From assembly GCF_014633365.1 (NCBI RefSeq), contig NC_068349.1, positions 17,002,753 through 17,066,752 on the forward strand: a DNA stretch of 64,000 bases, in the 5' to 3' direction. This document shows positions 10,723 to 21,719 of this stretch, piece by piece. The notes below the pieces were generated by a model. The model did no database searches and had not been told where the DNA came from. It worked only from the letters and a program-made list of their open reading frames with translations. The position numbers were made by a program, and so were the translations under genes. The stretch is from Diospyros lotus. Its lineage: Eukaryota; Streptophyta; Magnoliopsida; Ericales; Ebenaceae. Every line of letters starts with the position of its first letter. Within the stretch, counting starts at the first letter, position 1.

Positions 10723-10741
10723 AAAAAGTATCAATTTTATC

Positions 10742-10963
10742 TAGCCTTTATGCATAATATTTTAATCATTTAGAAAATATTCAAAACACCCAATTCACCT
10801 CCTTCTTGGGTGATCTTTCAATTACAATATTACAACATACTTACCATTTTTTCTAAAAGTGAGGCTAATGATGTGGAATCAACCAAAAACAACACTTGGC
10901 TAGCGTATCTTTAGTGTCAAATTACAATTGGTTGCATTGCCTTTAACAACGATGCAATCTCCA
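10742..10963. other. LTR-end-like motif and spacer before the tandem array
   Basis: CAATTCACCTCCTTCTTGGG near 10790 followed by ATTACAACA near 10823-10831 resembles the U5 ends seen at 6640-6682 and, inverted, at 7684-7712. No matching LTR start was located. The rest is unremarkable AT-rich sequence. Confidence 0.35.
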
Positions 10964-13900
10964 CCTCACCCTCTTTCTCTCTATATCTCTAGATTTCTAT
11001 TTTTGATTTGTTCTCAATTTGAGTTGCACCTTCCTCCTATTTCACCCTATCTAAAACTCTATATCTCATCTTCTCCAATTGATTTTTTTTTTTCATTCTT
11101 ACTGCTCCCCCCACTCTCTGTGTTTCTTTTCCTCCTTTGATGATTTGACAATATCTTGTTATCATTTTCAACAAAAAATTGGGCGAGTAAGTCTTCATCG
11201 ATTCTAGCAAGTTCTTAACAAGCAAGCCCTAAGCTTATTCATTTACTCAAATGCATAGTGTTTAAGAGTTTTGTATCTTATACATATATCTCTATATATG
11301 TACATGAACACGTACATGCACTTCTGCAATTATTGAGGTTGGACTCTATTGTTCTTATTTGTATTCCTTTATTCTCAATTTGAACTTTGTAAATTGACCT
11401 CACCCTTCTTTCTCTCTCTATCTCTAGATTTATATATTTGATTTGTTCCTTATTTGAGTTGCATCTTCCTCCTATTTCACCCTATCTAAAACTCTCTATA
11501 TCTTATCTTCTCCATTTGAATTACCATTTCCTTCTTACTGCCCCACTCTCTTTGTGTTTCTTTTCCTCCTTCAATGATTTGTCAACATCTTGGTATCATT
11601 TTCAACGAAGAATTTGCAGCTTCATTTATTCTGGCAAGTTCTTAAAAAGAAATCCCTAATCTTCTTCATTTACACAAATGCAAAGAGTTTAAGAGTTTTG
11701 TATCTTACACATATATCTTTATATACATGAACAACACATGCACTTCTACAATTATTAAGGATGGACTCTATTGTTCTTATATGTATTCCTTTATCCTATC
11801 AATTTGAACTCTATAAATTGACCTCACCCTTCTTTCTCTCTCTATCTCTAGATTTCTACCTTTGATTTGTTCTCTATTTGAGTTGCACCTTCCTCTTATT
11901 TCACCCTGTCTAAAACACTCAATATCTCATCTTCTCCATTTGAATTTCTTTTTCCTTCTTACTGTGCCCCCTCTCTTTGAGTTTCTTTTCCTCATTCAAT
12001 GATTTGACAATATCTTGGTATCATCTTCAACGAAGAATTTAGAGGGTAAGTCTTCATTTATTCTGGCAAGTTCTTAACAAGCAAGCCCTAAGCTTCTTCA
12101 TTTACACAAATGCATAGAATGTAAAAGTTTTGTATCTTATACATTGATCTTTATGTACAAGAACACATGCTCACACTTCTGCAGTTATTGAGGATAAACT
12201 ATTATTCTTATCTATATTCCTTCATCCTTAATTTGAACTTTGTAAATTGACCTCACCCCACTTTCTCTCAATCTCTAGATTTCTATATTTGATTTATTCC
12301 CTATTTGAGTTACATCTTCCTCTTATTTCACCCTATCTAGAACTCTCCATATATCATCTTTTCCATTTGAATTTCTTTTTCCTTTTTAGTGTCCCCCCTC
12401 TCTTTGTGTTTCTTTTCCTCCTTCGATGATTTGACAATATCTTGGTATCATCTTCAACGATGAATTTGGAGGGTAACTCTTCATTTTTTCTGGAAACTTC
12501 TTAACAGGAAAGCCCTAAGCTTATTCATTTACACAAATCCATAGAGTCTAAGAGTTTTGTATCTTATACATATATCTCTATGTACATGAACATGTGCACA
12601 CACTTTTGCAATTATTGAGGATAGACTCTATTGTTCTTATTTGTATTTTGTTATCCTTAATTTGAACTTTTTAAATTAACCTCACCCTTTTTTCTCTCTC
12701 TACCTCTAGATTTATGTCTTTGATTTGTTCCCTATTTAAGTTGCACCTTTTCTTATTTCACCCTATCTAGAACTCTTTATATCTTATCTTCTCCATTTGA
12801 ATTTCTTTTTCCTTCTTACTGCCCTCCTCTCTTTGTGTTTCATTTCCTCCATTGATAACTTGACAACATCTTGGTATCATCTTCAATGAAGAATTTGGAG
12901 GGTAAGTCTTCGTTTATTCTTGAAGGCTCTAAACAAGCAAGCCCTAAGCTTCTTCATTTACCCAAATGCATAGAGTGTAACAGTTTTGTATCTTATACAT
13001 ATATCTCTATGTACATGAACATGCGCACACATTTATGCAATTATTGAGGATAAACTCTATTATTCTTATCTGCATTTCGTTGTCCTTAATTTGAACTTTG
13101 TAAAATGACCTCACCCCTCTTTCTCTCTATCTTTGATTTGTTCCCTATTTGAGTTGCACCTTACTCCTATTTCTCCCTATCTAGAACTCTCTATATCCCA
13201 TCTTCTCCATCTGAATTTCTTTTTACTTCTAACTGCCCCCTTCTCTTTGTGTTTCTTTTCCTCCTTTGATGATTTGACAACATCTTGGTATCATCTTCAA
13301 TGAAGAATTTTGAGGGTAAGTCTTCATTTTTCTGGAAACTTCTTAACAGGAAATCCCTAAGCTTATTCATTTACACAAATGCATAGAGTCTAAAAGTTTT
13401 GTATCTTATACATATATCTCTATGTACATGAACATGTGCATGTATTTTTGCAATTATTGAGGATAGACTCTATTGTTCTTATATGTATTCCGTTATCCTC
13501 AATTTGAACTTTGTAAATTGACCTCACCTATTTTTCTCTCTCTACCTCAAGATTTATGTGTTTGATTTGTTCCCTATTTAAGTTACACCTTTCTTTTATT
13601 TCACCTTATCTAGAACTCTTTGTGTCTCATCTTCTTCAATTGAATTTCTTTTTCCTTCTTACTGCCCCCCTCTCTTTGTGTTTCCTTTCCTCCATCGATG
13701 ATTTGACAACATCTTGGTATCATCTTCAATGAAGAATTTAGAGGGTAAGTCTTTATTTATTCTTGCAAGCACTTAACGAGCAAGCCCTAAGCTTCTTCAT
13801 TTACCCAAATGCATAGAGTGAAACAATTTTATATCTTATACATATATCTCTATGTACATGAACACGCGCACACATTTATGCAATTATTGAGGATAAACTC

Positions 13901-15617
13901 TATTATTCTTATATGTATTCTGTTGTCCTTAATTTGAACTTTATAAAATTACCTCACCCCTATTTCTCTCTCTCTTTCTCTAGATTTCTATCTTTGATTT
14001 GTTCCCTATTTGAGTTGCATCTTCCTCCTATTTCTCCCTATCTAGAACTCTCTATATCCCATCTTCTCCATCCGAATTTCTTTTTACTTCTTACTGCCCC
14101 CTCTATTTGTGTTTCTTTTCCTCCTTTGATGATTTGACAACATCTTGGTATCATTTTCGACGAAGAATTTGGAGGGTAAGTCTTTATTTTTTCTAGAAAC
14201 TTCTTAATAGGCAAGCCCTAAGCTTTTTCATTTACACAAATGCGTAGAGTCTAAGAGTTTTGTATCTTATACATATATCTCTATGTACATGAACATGTGC
14301 ACGTACTTTTGCAATTATTGAGGATAGACTCTATTGCTCTTATTTGTATTCAATTATCCTTAATTTGAATTTTGTAAGACCTCACCCCTCTTTCTCTCTC
14401 TATCTCTAGATTTCTGTCTTTGATTTGTTCCCTATTTGAGTTACACCTTGCTCCTATTTCACCCTATCTAAAACACTCAATATCTTATCTTCTCCATTTG
14501 AATTTCTTTTTCCTTCTTACTGCCCCCCTCTCTTTGTGTTTCTTTTCCTCCTTCGACGATTTGACAACATCTTGGTATCATCATCAACGAAGAATTTGAA
14601 GGGTATGTCTTCATTTATTCTGGCAACATGTTAACAAGCAAGCCCTAATTTTCTTCATTTACACAAATGCAAAGAGTTTAAGAGTTTTGTATCTTATATA
14701 TATATATATGTACATGAATAGTGCAAGCACTTCTACAATTATTAATGATGGACTCTATTGTTCATATGTGTATTCCTTTTTCCTTAATTTGAACTCCGTA
14801 AATTGACCTCACCCCTCTTTCTCTCTCTATCTCTAGATTTCTATCTTTGATTTGTTCCCTATTTGAGTTGCACATTCCTCCTATTTTAACCTAAACACTC
14901 AATATCTCATCTTCTCCATTTGAATTTCTTTTTCCTTTTTACTGTCTTCCCTCTTTTTGTGTTTCTTTTCCTTCTTCAATGATTTGACAACATCTTGGTA
15001 TCATCTTCAACGAAGAATTTGGAGGGTAAGTCTTCATTTATTCTAGCAAGTTCTTAACAACCAAACCCTAAGCTTTTTCATTTACAAAAATGCATAGAGT
15101 TTAGGAGTTTTGTATCTTATACATATATCTCTATGTAAATGAACACATGCACACACTCCTATAATTATTGATGATAAACTCTATTGTTCTTATTTGTATT
15201 CCTTTATCCTCAATTTGAACTTTGTAAATTGACCTCACCCCTCAATTTGTTCCCTACTTGAGTTGCACCTTCCTCTTATTTCACTCTATCTTATATCTCA
15301 TTTTCTCCATTTGAATTTCTTTTTCCTTCTTACTGCCCCCCTCTCTTTGTGTTTCTTTTCCTTCTTTAATGATCTGACAACATCTTGTTATCATCTTCAA
15401 CGAAGAATTTTGAATGTAAGACTTCATTTATTCTGTCAAGTTCTTAACAAGCAAGCCCTAAGCTTCTTCATTTATACAAATGCATAGAGTTTAAGACTTT
15501 TGTATCTTATACATATATCTCTATGTATATGAACACGTGCACACACTTATGCAATTATTAAGGATAGATTCTATTGTTCTTATATGTTTTCGTTTATCCT
15601 CAATTTGAACTCTGTAA
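10964..15617 (+). repeat. About eleven tandem copies of a 427-bp unit
   Basis: Units begin at about 10964, 11398, 11822, 12251, 12680, 13109, 13522, 13952, 14380, 14807 and 15232, so spacing is 413-434 bp and the last unit is shortened. Each unit has CCTCACCC, a CT-rich tract ending TCTCTAG, TTTGATTTGTTCCCTATTTG, a second pyrimidine-rich stretch, GACAACATCTTGGTATCAT, GAAGAATTTGGAGGGTAAGT, AAGCCCTAAGCTT, TGTATCTTATACATATATCT and CAATTATTGAGGAT. Copies differ by substitutions and small indels. Units 5/7 and 6/8 resemble each other more than their neighbours, giving a two-unit periodicity. GTAAGT/GTATGT/GTAAGA donor-like sequence is kept in nine units; unit 4 has GTAACT and unit 2 has lost it. 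Open frames inside cross unit features and are not credible proteins. Confidence 0.95.
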
Positions 15618-15798
15618 ATTTATATTATGCGTCTTGTTTGATTATTTATTCTTACTCATTTTCAAAGAAAAAATGACTATTTTTTGCCTGTGCATAGCAC
15701 ATTCAATTTGTCTTTTTAATTCAAAGTTTTGTCAATTTTCTTCAAGCATTTTCTTCTAAGATAGTGACAACTTGATCTTGGTACTGTTTTGTGTCTAG

Positions 15799-15868
15799 AC
15801 ATTAAGAATTAAGAAGATAATCATCCTTCAATTCTTCATCATCAAGCCAGCTTGGCACTCAAATGGCG
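15799..15868 (+). other. Candidate first coding exon (MA) of the downstream gene
   Basis: A plausible 3' splice site (GTTTTGTGTCTAG, ending 15798) is followed by 64 nt of leader, then ATG GCG (15863-15868) and a donor GTATGC at 15869. The exon would end in phase 0 after the codons for Met-Ala. The first recognised exon of the spliced gene at 34887 also starts in phase 0, so the two are compatible, with a 19-kb intron filled by transposons. The sequence just upstream (TGACAACTTGATCTTGGTA) resembles the GACAACATCTTGGTATCAT block of the 427-bp repeats, which carry donor-like sites. This is inference; transcripts are needed to prove the link. Confidence 0.35.
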
Positions 15869-17308
15869 GTATGCATTCTATATGTCTCTCTTCTAACACA
15901 TGCACAACCATATTTAGTTGAATAGTTTTAGTTTACTTATAATTATTATAAGCGGTATGCAATTTGTAGTCTTTACTAAAGTTTAAGATCTATACATGAT
16001 TATGAAGTATATATATGTATGTATGTATATATATATATATGATTATTAAATTTCCTTTTCTTTTAATTTGTTTTGTTTTTGAATTGGGTATATATCCATT
16101 CAAATAAATGAAATTCATTGCATCGTATAGAAAATATAGATAATAAAAAAGAGAGATCGAAAGATTACGAGAAGAATAAAAAATCCAAAATCATATTGGA
16201 CAAACATTTGGAAGTTTGAAATTGAATGCATTCTCTGGATTTGTCTTGAAGTGGAACTAATCACATTTAACCTGCCTACGACTTAAATTAGAAAATGGAT
16301 TTAAAATTGTTTGATTTTTGTTGTCACTAAAAATTGTTCTAAGCAAAACCACACAATAATAAGCTAAAAAAAAAAAAAAAAAGAACACAATTTTGTTTGA
16401 CTCTACCACTAGGGTTGTAATCTATAGTGATAAATGGTATTAGTTGTGAGTAAGAGTTCAAGTCTTATGAGTTGAAGAACACACAATAATAAGAGTTTAA
16501 GTCTTGTGTGTCTTAGTTGCTTCCCACTAGATTTTGGTTGGTATCTCTTAGTTAACCCAAAAAGACTTTTATAATTTTTTTGTGATTTTTTTGTCTCAAT
16601 TTTGAATGTAATATATTAATGTATTATACTAATATAATAGTATATTATTAATATGATTAAATTAGTAATATAGTATATTAAAAATAATTAAGGATTATTA
16701 TAATATTTTATATATTGTCAATAAAACACAATAATAATTATAATATTTAAATACAGTATATTAGTAACATAATTATAAAAACTCTTGAGAGTGTTCTATG
16801 ATATCAATTCATGACTTAGCGACATAAATTGAAATTGAAACAAAAATGAGTTCTTTTAATTAAATTTGCATTATTTTTTTAGTTTACGACATTAGTATCA
16901 AATTGAAGTGTTTTACCAAACTAGTATTGATTGCTAGTTGAGCCTAACCAAGGGAAAATTGCTAGTTAGACTAGCGAGTCTTTCTTTGACTAGAATTGTC
17001 AATAGAATTGGTAGGGCAATGGAACATAGAGAAATATATCAATTATTCGGGGTGCAACATAAGACTCGGGCAAACTAACAGGTTCTATGCTACTAAACAA
17101 AAGTATCTTGCTTTATTTGGAGGTGGGAAAATGCCAAAAACCTACCAATTAAACTAGAAAGTCTCCCCATGGCTAGATCAACCAGTTGAACTAGCTAGTC
17201 TAGCTTGATTGAGGCTTGGATAACATCCAATATTATTTCGGTTAAAATTCCCATTCTAATGTTAGTTTGGTAAAAAAGGAAAAAATGCAGTTCTAATTTA
17301 ATAATTAT
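15869..17308. other. AT-rich stretch without a gene
   Basis: No coding region is supported. It includes a TATG/TA simple repeat near 16008-16040 and very AT-rich sequence with repeated TAATATAGTATATTA-like words (about 16600-16760). Confidence 0.5.
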
Positions 17309-19233
17309 TGTCATGGAAAAAACCCATTAAAAGACCAAAAAATCCAAATGCCCAAAATAACTTTTTGGGCTAAAAGGTGTAAATTTCTCCGCACAATAGG
17401 GAGTCTCACGCAATGTGCAAACTAGATAACTCCGACATCCAAAAATTTCTCTAGGAAGATAAATATCATCAATAAGAGATAGATGTTATCCAAAAGAATT
17501 CTTATCCAAAAGAATCCTACTACTAGTAGGGTTAGGAAAAGTCAAGATAGACGTTATCTATAAGAATGCTAATATTAGACTACTTTAGATTACTCCATGC
17601 CCCTCTATAAATAGACAGATACTCATTCGAGAAAAGGGACGTCTTTAATACTAGTTTCGACATGACATTCATCATCTTTTGTATTTGACTTAAGCATCGA
17701 ATTATTTGCACGAGGATCTCTTTCCACTCTTTGACTATTTCCTTTCTAGCAGGTTCATATGGCTTGATGATGACATTTCTAGTCAAATAAATTTATTATT
17801 GTATCTTTGCAACAACAATTAGTATTGTCTATGGGAACGTTCAAAAAGCCTAAGGATACTAAAATGGTTCTTACACTATCTCACGCCATGAGTATCAGAC
17901 ATAATGAAAAAGGGTCCTAATGTAGACATCCCTCCTAGTAGTATTCTGATAAAATTTTGGGATCCATGAGAATAATCCAGTCTTAATCAACACGCTCATC
18001 ATGATTTCAAAATCCTCATTACTTTTGTTCAAGCCTAACTGTTCCCTATGCTCAAACTAGAGAGCCAGCGATATTATTCCAAAATGACATGAAGGTTTTA
18101 TTCAAGATTATCAACTTTTATACAACAGTTCATTTGTGAAACCAAGGTATTGTACTACTTAACACTGTCTTTCCATTCTAACCCTAATCTATGTGGTTGG
18201 CAAGTCCAAGGAAAACATGTTCAAATTGCAAATTACAAAGCCTTATTATTTAAAACCTAGTATCGAAGCGTGAAATATGCGAGAACGATCTAAGGCTTAT
18301 TATCCAAAACTCTAGTATCAAAAACCTAGAAAGTGTGAGAAAGATATGGAATCAAAAATGCAAAAAGTGTGAGAATGATCCAGAATTAGAAATGCAAAAG
18401 GCATGAGACTGATCTGGAATAAAAAACGCAAAAAGCGTGAGAATGATCCATAATTAGAAACGCAAAAAATGTGAGAATGATCTGGAATCAGAAATGCAAA
18501 AAGCGTGAGAATGATCTAGAATCATAAACTCAAAAAGTGTGAGAATGATCTAGCATAAAACATAAGGGCAATCCATGACACAATTTACTTTTTCTTTTGA
18601 GAAACTCGAATGAAAAAGTACGGGTGCAATTGTTGTGTCATAGGCAAAAATCCATTAAAAGACCAAAAAGCTCAAAAGCCCAAAATAACTTTTTGGGCAA
18701 AAAGTGTAAATTTTCACGTATGCAGGGAGGGTCCTATGCAATGCGCAAACTAGATAACTCAAACATCTGAAAATTTCTCCAAAAAGATAAACATTATCTA
18801 CAAGATATAGACGTTATCCAAAAGAATCATAATCCTAGTAAAGTTAGGAAAAGTCAAAATAAATGTTATCTGTAAGAATCCTAATCCTAACAGGGTTAGG
18901 AAAAGTCAAGATAGGCATTATCTATAAGAATCTCAATCCTAGCAAAGTTAGGAAAAATCAAGATAGATGTTATCTATAAGAATGCTAATCCTAGACTACT
19001 TCGGATTACTCTAAACCCCTCTATAAATAGGCAGACACTCATTCTAGAAAAGAGATGTCTCTAATATCGATTTCAATATGCCTTTTATCATTTTCAGTGT
19101 CTGAATTAAGCATTGGATTGTTTGCATGAGGACCTCCCCGCTTCCTCTCACTATTTTCTTTCTTGCATGCTCAGGCGGCTTAATGATGACATTTTCAGTC
19201 AAATAAATTTATTATTGTATCTCAGCAACAACA
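17309..19233 (+). mobile_element. Small non-autonomous LTR retrotransposon
   Basis: Two direct LTRs, 17309-17817 and 18636-19233, both start TGTCAT and end GCAACAACA. Each has a TATA box (CTCTATAAATAG, near 17602 and 19019). After LTR1 comes ATTAGTATTGTCTATGGGAA, a decayed form of the TTGGCGCCGTCTGTGGGAA motif that follows the LTR in many plant gypsy elements. The internal region is only about 0.8 kb with no recognisable gag or pol. LTR2 is longer because a segment of about 45 bp (GTTAGGAAAAGTCAAGATAG and neighbours) is repeated at about 18835-18990. Flanking 5-mers ATTAT and ATAAC do not match well, so no clear TSD remains. It was presumably mobilised by an autonomous gypsy partner. Confidence 0.8.
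18310..18560 (+). repeat. Tandem repeat of about 33 bp inside the small LTR element
   Basis: Seven to eight degenerate copies of GGAATCAGAAATGCAAAAAG followed by CGTGAGAATGATCT run head to tail in the internal region just before LTR2. Copies carry C/T and G/A differences. Confidence 0.88.
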
Positions 19234-19876
19234 ATAACAAATTCCGCCAACATGCCCTTTTAATATTTCCATATCTTGGAAAAGTCTTTTTAGAATTATG
19301 TTTTCTAATTTTTGTTAAAATGTCACTTATATGCTTTTAAAGAGCCTATGAGTTTGAAGGTTTATTTTACTAACTCTATCAATATCCTTGTATGTTTTTT
19401 CAAGTATATTTCATATTTCATTTTTCCATTATAATACTTATTATCTTAAGAAAATAAAAATCATAAACGACTTGATAGATTTACAATAGTGCATTTGAAT
19501 CTTCTTTGTTTATAAGTTTTTTCAACACTCTACATTAATTAAGTTTACTTACTTCTATAAATCTTCTTATTTGGTTCTTTATTAGGGTAGTAGATTAAAC
19601 AAATGGCTATTTAAGCCTCCTGAATTGTTAACACTTTGAAGTTTCTAAGTGTTAAACAAGTTGCTAGTTAAATTAATGATTCTATATTATTATACTACAC
19701 CAGACAAATTTCACATGTAATATCTAAGGTGGCTAAAAGGATATTACTTTCATAATTAATTTGTTATGGATGCTATTTTAATAATTTTAAAAGAATATTA
19801 TTTTTAAAAATTAATTATTCTTCCATATAAGAAAGATCTTGCTATTAACAATTTCTTGAAAGTGAAGGTTTGATCT
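19234..19876. other. AT-rich spacer without a gene
   Basis: No gene or repeat is recognised between the small LTR element and the next chromovirus. The sequence is AT-rich with no coherent frame. Confidence 0.5.
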
Positions 19877-20234
19877 TGATGTGGAATATATTGCAAGTGT
19901 CTATTTGGACCAAATAGACAAGCAAAAGCCAACCTGAAAAAGTCCAAAAGAAGCCCGATAAGCTCTTTTAGTTTTAGGGTTTCCTATGTTTCCTACTTCA
20001 ATTAGGATTTGACTTTTTGTTTTTGTTTTTCCTAATTTAATTAGGATTTCCCTTTCCATATTTAATTAGGATTTCCTTTTCATGGTTAATTAAGGTTTAG
20101 GTTTTGCCTATAAATATTTTTATTCTATGTTTTGAGAGTAACTTCTTAATAATATTAGATTTCTTCTTCTAAATTTGGTTTCGTCCTCAGTTTCAATGAG
20201 AAACTAGTTAAATCGCTTCCTACACTGAGTTAGT

Positions 20235-20246
20235 TGGTATCAGAGC
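20235..20246 (+). other. Primer-binding site, initiator tRNA-Met type
   Basis: TGGTATCAGAGC lies about 10 bp after the inferred LTR1 end and matches the standard plant retrotransposon primer site complementary to initiator tRNA-Met. Confidence 0.85.
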
Positions 20247-20264
20247 AAGCAAGCTCGCCCAGTT

Positions 20265-21600
20265 TAATGGCCAATGATGGCAACATTGGCAACGGCAATT
20301 CCTTTAGTGGTAATCTAGGAATTGAGGCCTCAATTCTTGAGGCAAAATTGAAGGCCATGGAGAATATGAAAGATCTTTGATTCCAGTGCCTAGAGAGGTG
20401 TTTTGAAGATATGGTAGATCGTTTAAACGCCTTATCCTTAAGTGCCAATAGAGATTAAGAAAACCAAGCGCTACCTAGAGGAGATGAGGTTGCTCATGCG
20501 AGCGATGGTAGTTTTAGCAAACTTAGTTTTGCAAATCAATGAAGGTAGCCTGTCTATGATGATTATACAGAAGAATAATCAATACAATTGAGTTCACTAG
20601 AAAAACACTTACAAGGACAGAGATGAGTTCAAGTTGAAGGTAGACATTTCATACTTCAATGGTAACCTAAATATCAAAGATGTCTTATACTGGATTGTTG
20701 AAATTGATAGGTTCTTTGAATATATGGAAATACCTAAAGATAGGAGAGTAAAACTAGTGGCATGATGATTAAAAATGGGTGCTTCCACTTGGTGGAATAG
20801 AGAGCAGAACTAAAGGGAAAGACAAGGCAGACCTCCAATTCGAACCTAATTCCGAATGAAGCAATTATTGAAAGAGATTTTCTTCCTCTTGATTATGATT
20901 AGATTTTGTTGCAACAATATCAAAGATGTAACAAGGACTATAGACTATTCATGAATATACCACTAAATTTATGAGGTTCTTAGAGCATAATGACTTAAGA
21001 GAAAGTGAGGGATAGTAGGTGGCTAGGAACCTTGAAGGTTCAAAAGCAACCATCAAAGACCGTATAGGGGTACGGGTGTTACGAACTCTAGCTGAGGCCA
21101 AGAATATGGCATTAAAAGCATAGTTAATGCTATAGGAAAAAGAGTAAACTGATTATTCATGTAAGATGTATATTGATCAATACAATAGTAAGAGAAAGTG
21201 AGGGATAGTATGCGGCTAGGAACCTCAAAGGTTTGAAAGCAACCATCAAGGACCGTATAGGTGTATAGGTGCTGTAAACTCTAGATGAGGCCAAGAATAT
21301 GGTATTGAAAGAAGAGTTAATCCTATAGGAAACAGAGAAGACTGATTATTCACGCAAGATGTATATTGATTAGTACAAAGAAATAGTTGGCAAAGACAAT
21401 ACAACATAACTCTAAGGAAATCAAGTTCATGCTAACCGATATATGGAGGATGAAGCTTCCAGTAAGAATAAGGTTACAGAAGCGAATGAGGCACAAAAAG
21501 GGTTTAACCCCTATGCCAGATCTACATCAAGAAAGTGTTTTAGGTGTAACCAACTAGGACTTTGATCGAATTAATGTCCTCAAAGGAAGTTTGTCCACAT
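20265..21600 (+). pseudogene. Degenerate gag of the chromovirus
   Basis: The frame starts ATG at 20265 (MANDGNIGNGNS) but meets a stop near 20378. Further on, gag-family segments can be read in pieces: KVDISYFNGNLNIKDVLYWI (about 20640-20700), EIDRFFEYMEIPKDRRVKLV and GASTWWNRE (about 20780-20810). A zinc knuckle remnant RKCFRCNQLGL lies near 21529-21561, with stops. The capsid part is disrupted by a 193-bp tandem duplication (20997-21189 and 21190-21382). Many stops are TAG or TGA where the family has Trp, Gln or Arg, as expected from decay of methylated cytosines. No functional Gag can be made. Confidence 0.8.
20997..21382 (+). repeat. 193-bp tandem duplication in gag
   Basis: Two head-to-tail copies (20997-21189 and 21190-21382), both starting AAGAGAAAGTGAGGGATAGTA and sharing GATGTATATTGAT near their ends. 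They have diverged by point changes, including different stop codons. Confidence 0.88.
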
Positions 21601-21719
21601 GGTTGAACATGGTGAAAGTGAAGATGATGCCAAGATATGCAGCCCCGATAGAGAGGATATTGAGTACAAAGATGACCATGATGATACTACTTTGAGCTAT
21701 GTGGTTCGACAAACCATGC

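Noticed and set aside
10928..15487. Several 60-74 residue frames in the tandem array (10928, 11438, 12247, 13913, 15263)
   Set aside because: They recur because the unit recurs, differ in frame between copies and have no start context or conservation.
10964..15617. CRISPR-like array
   Set aside because: Units are about 427 bp and similar throughout, with no repeat-spacer pattern, and the DNA is eukaryotic.
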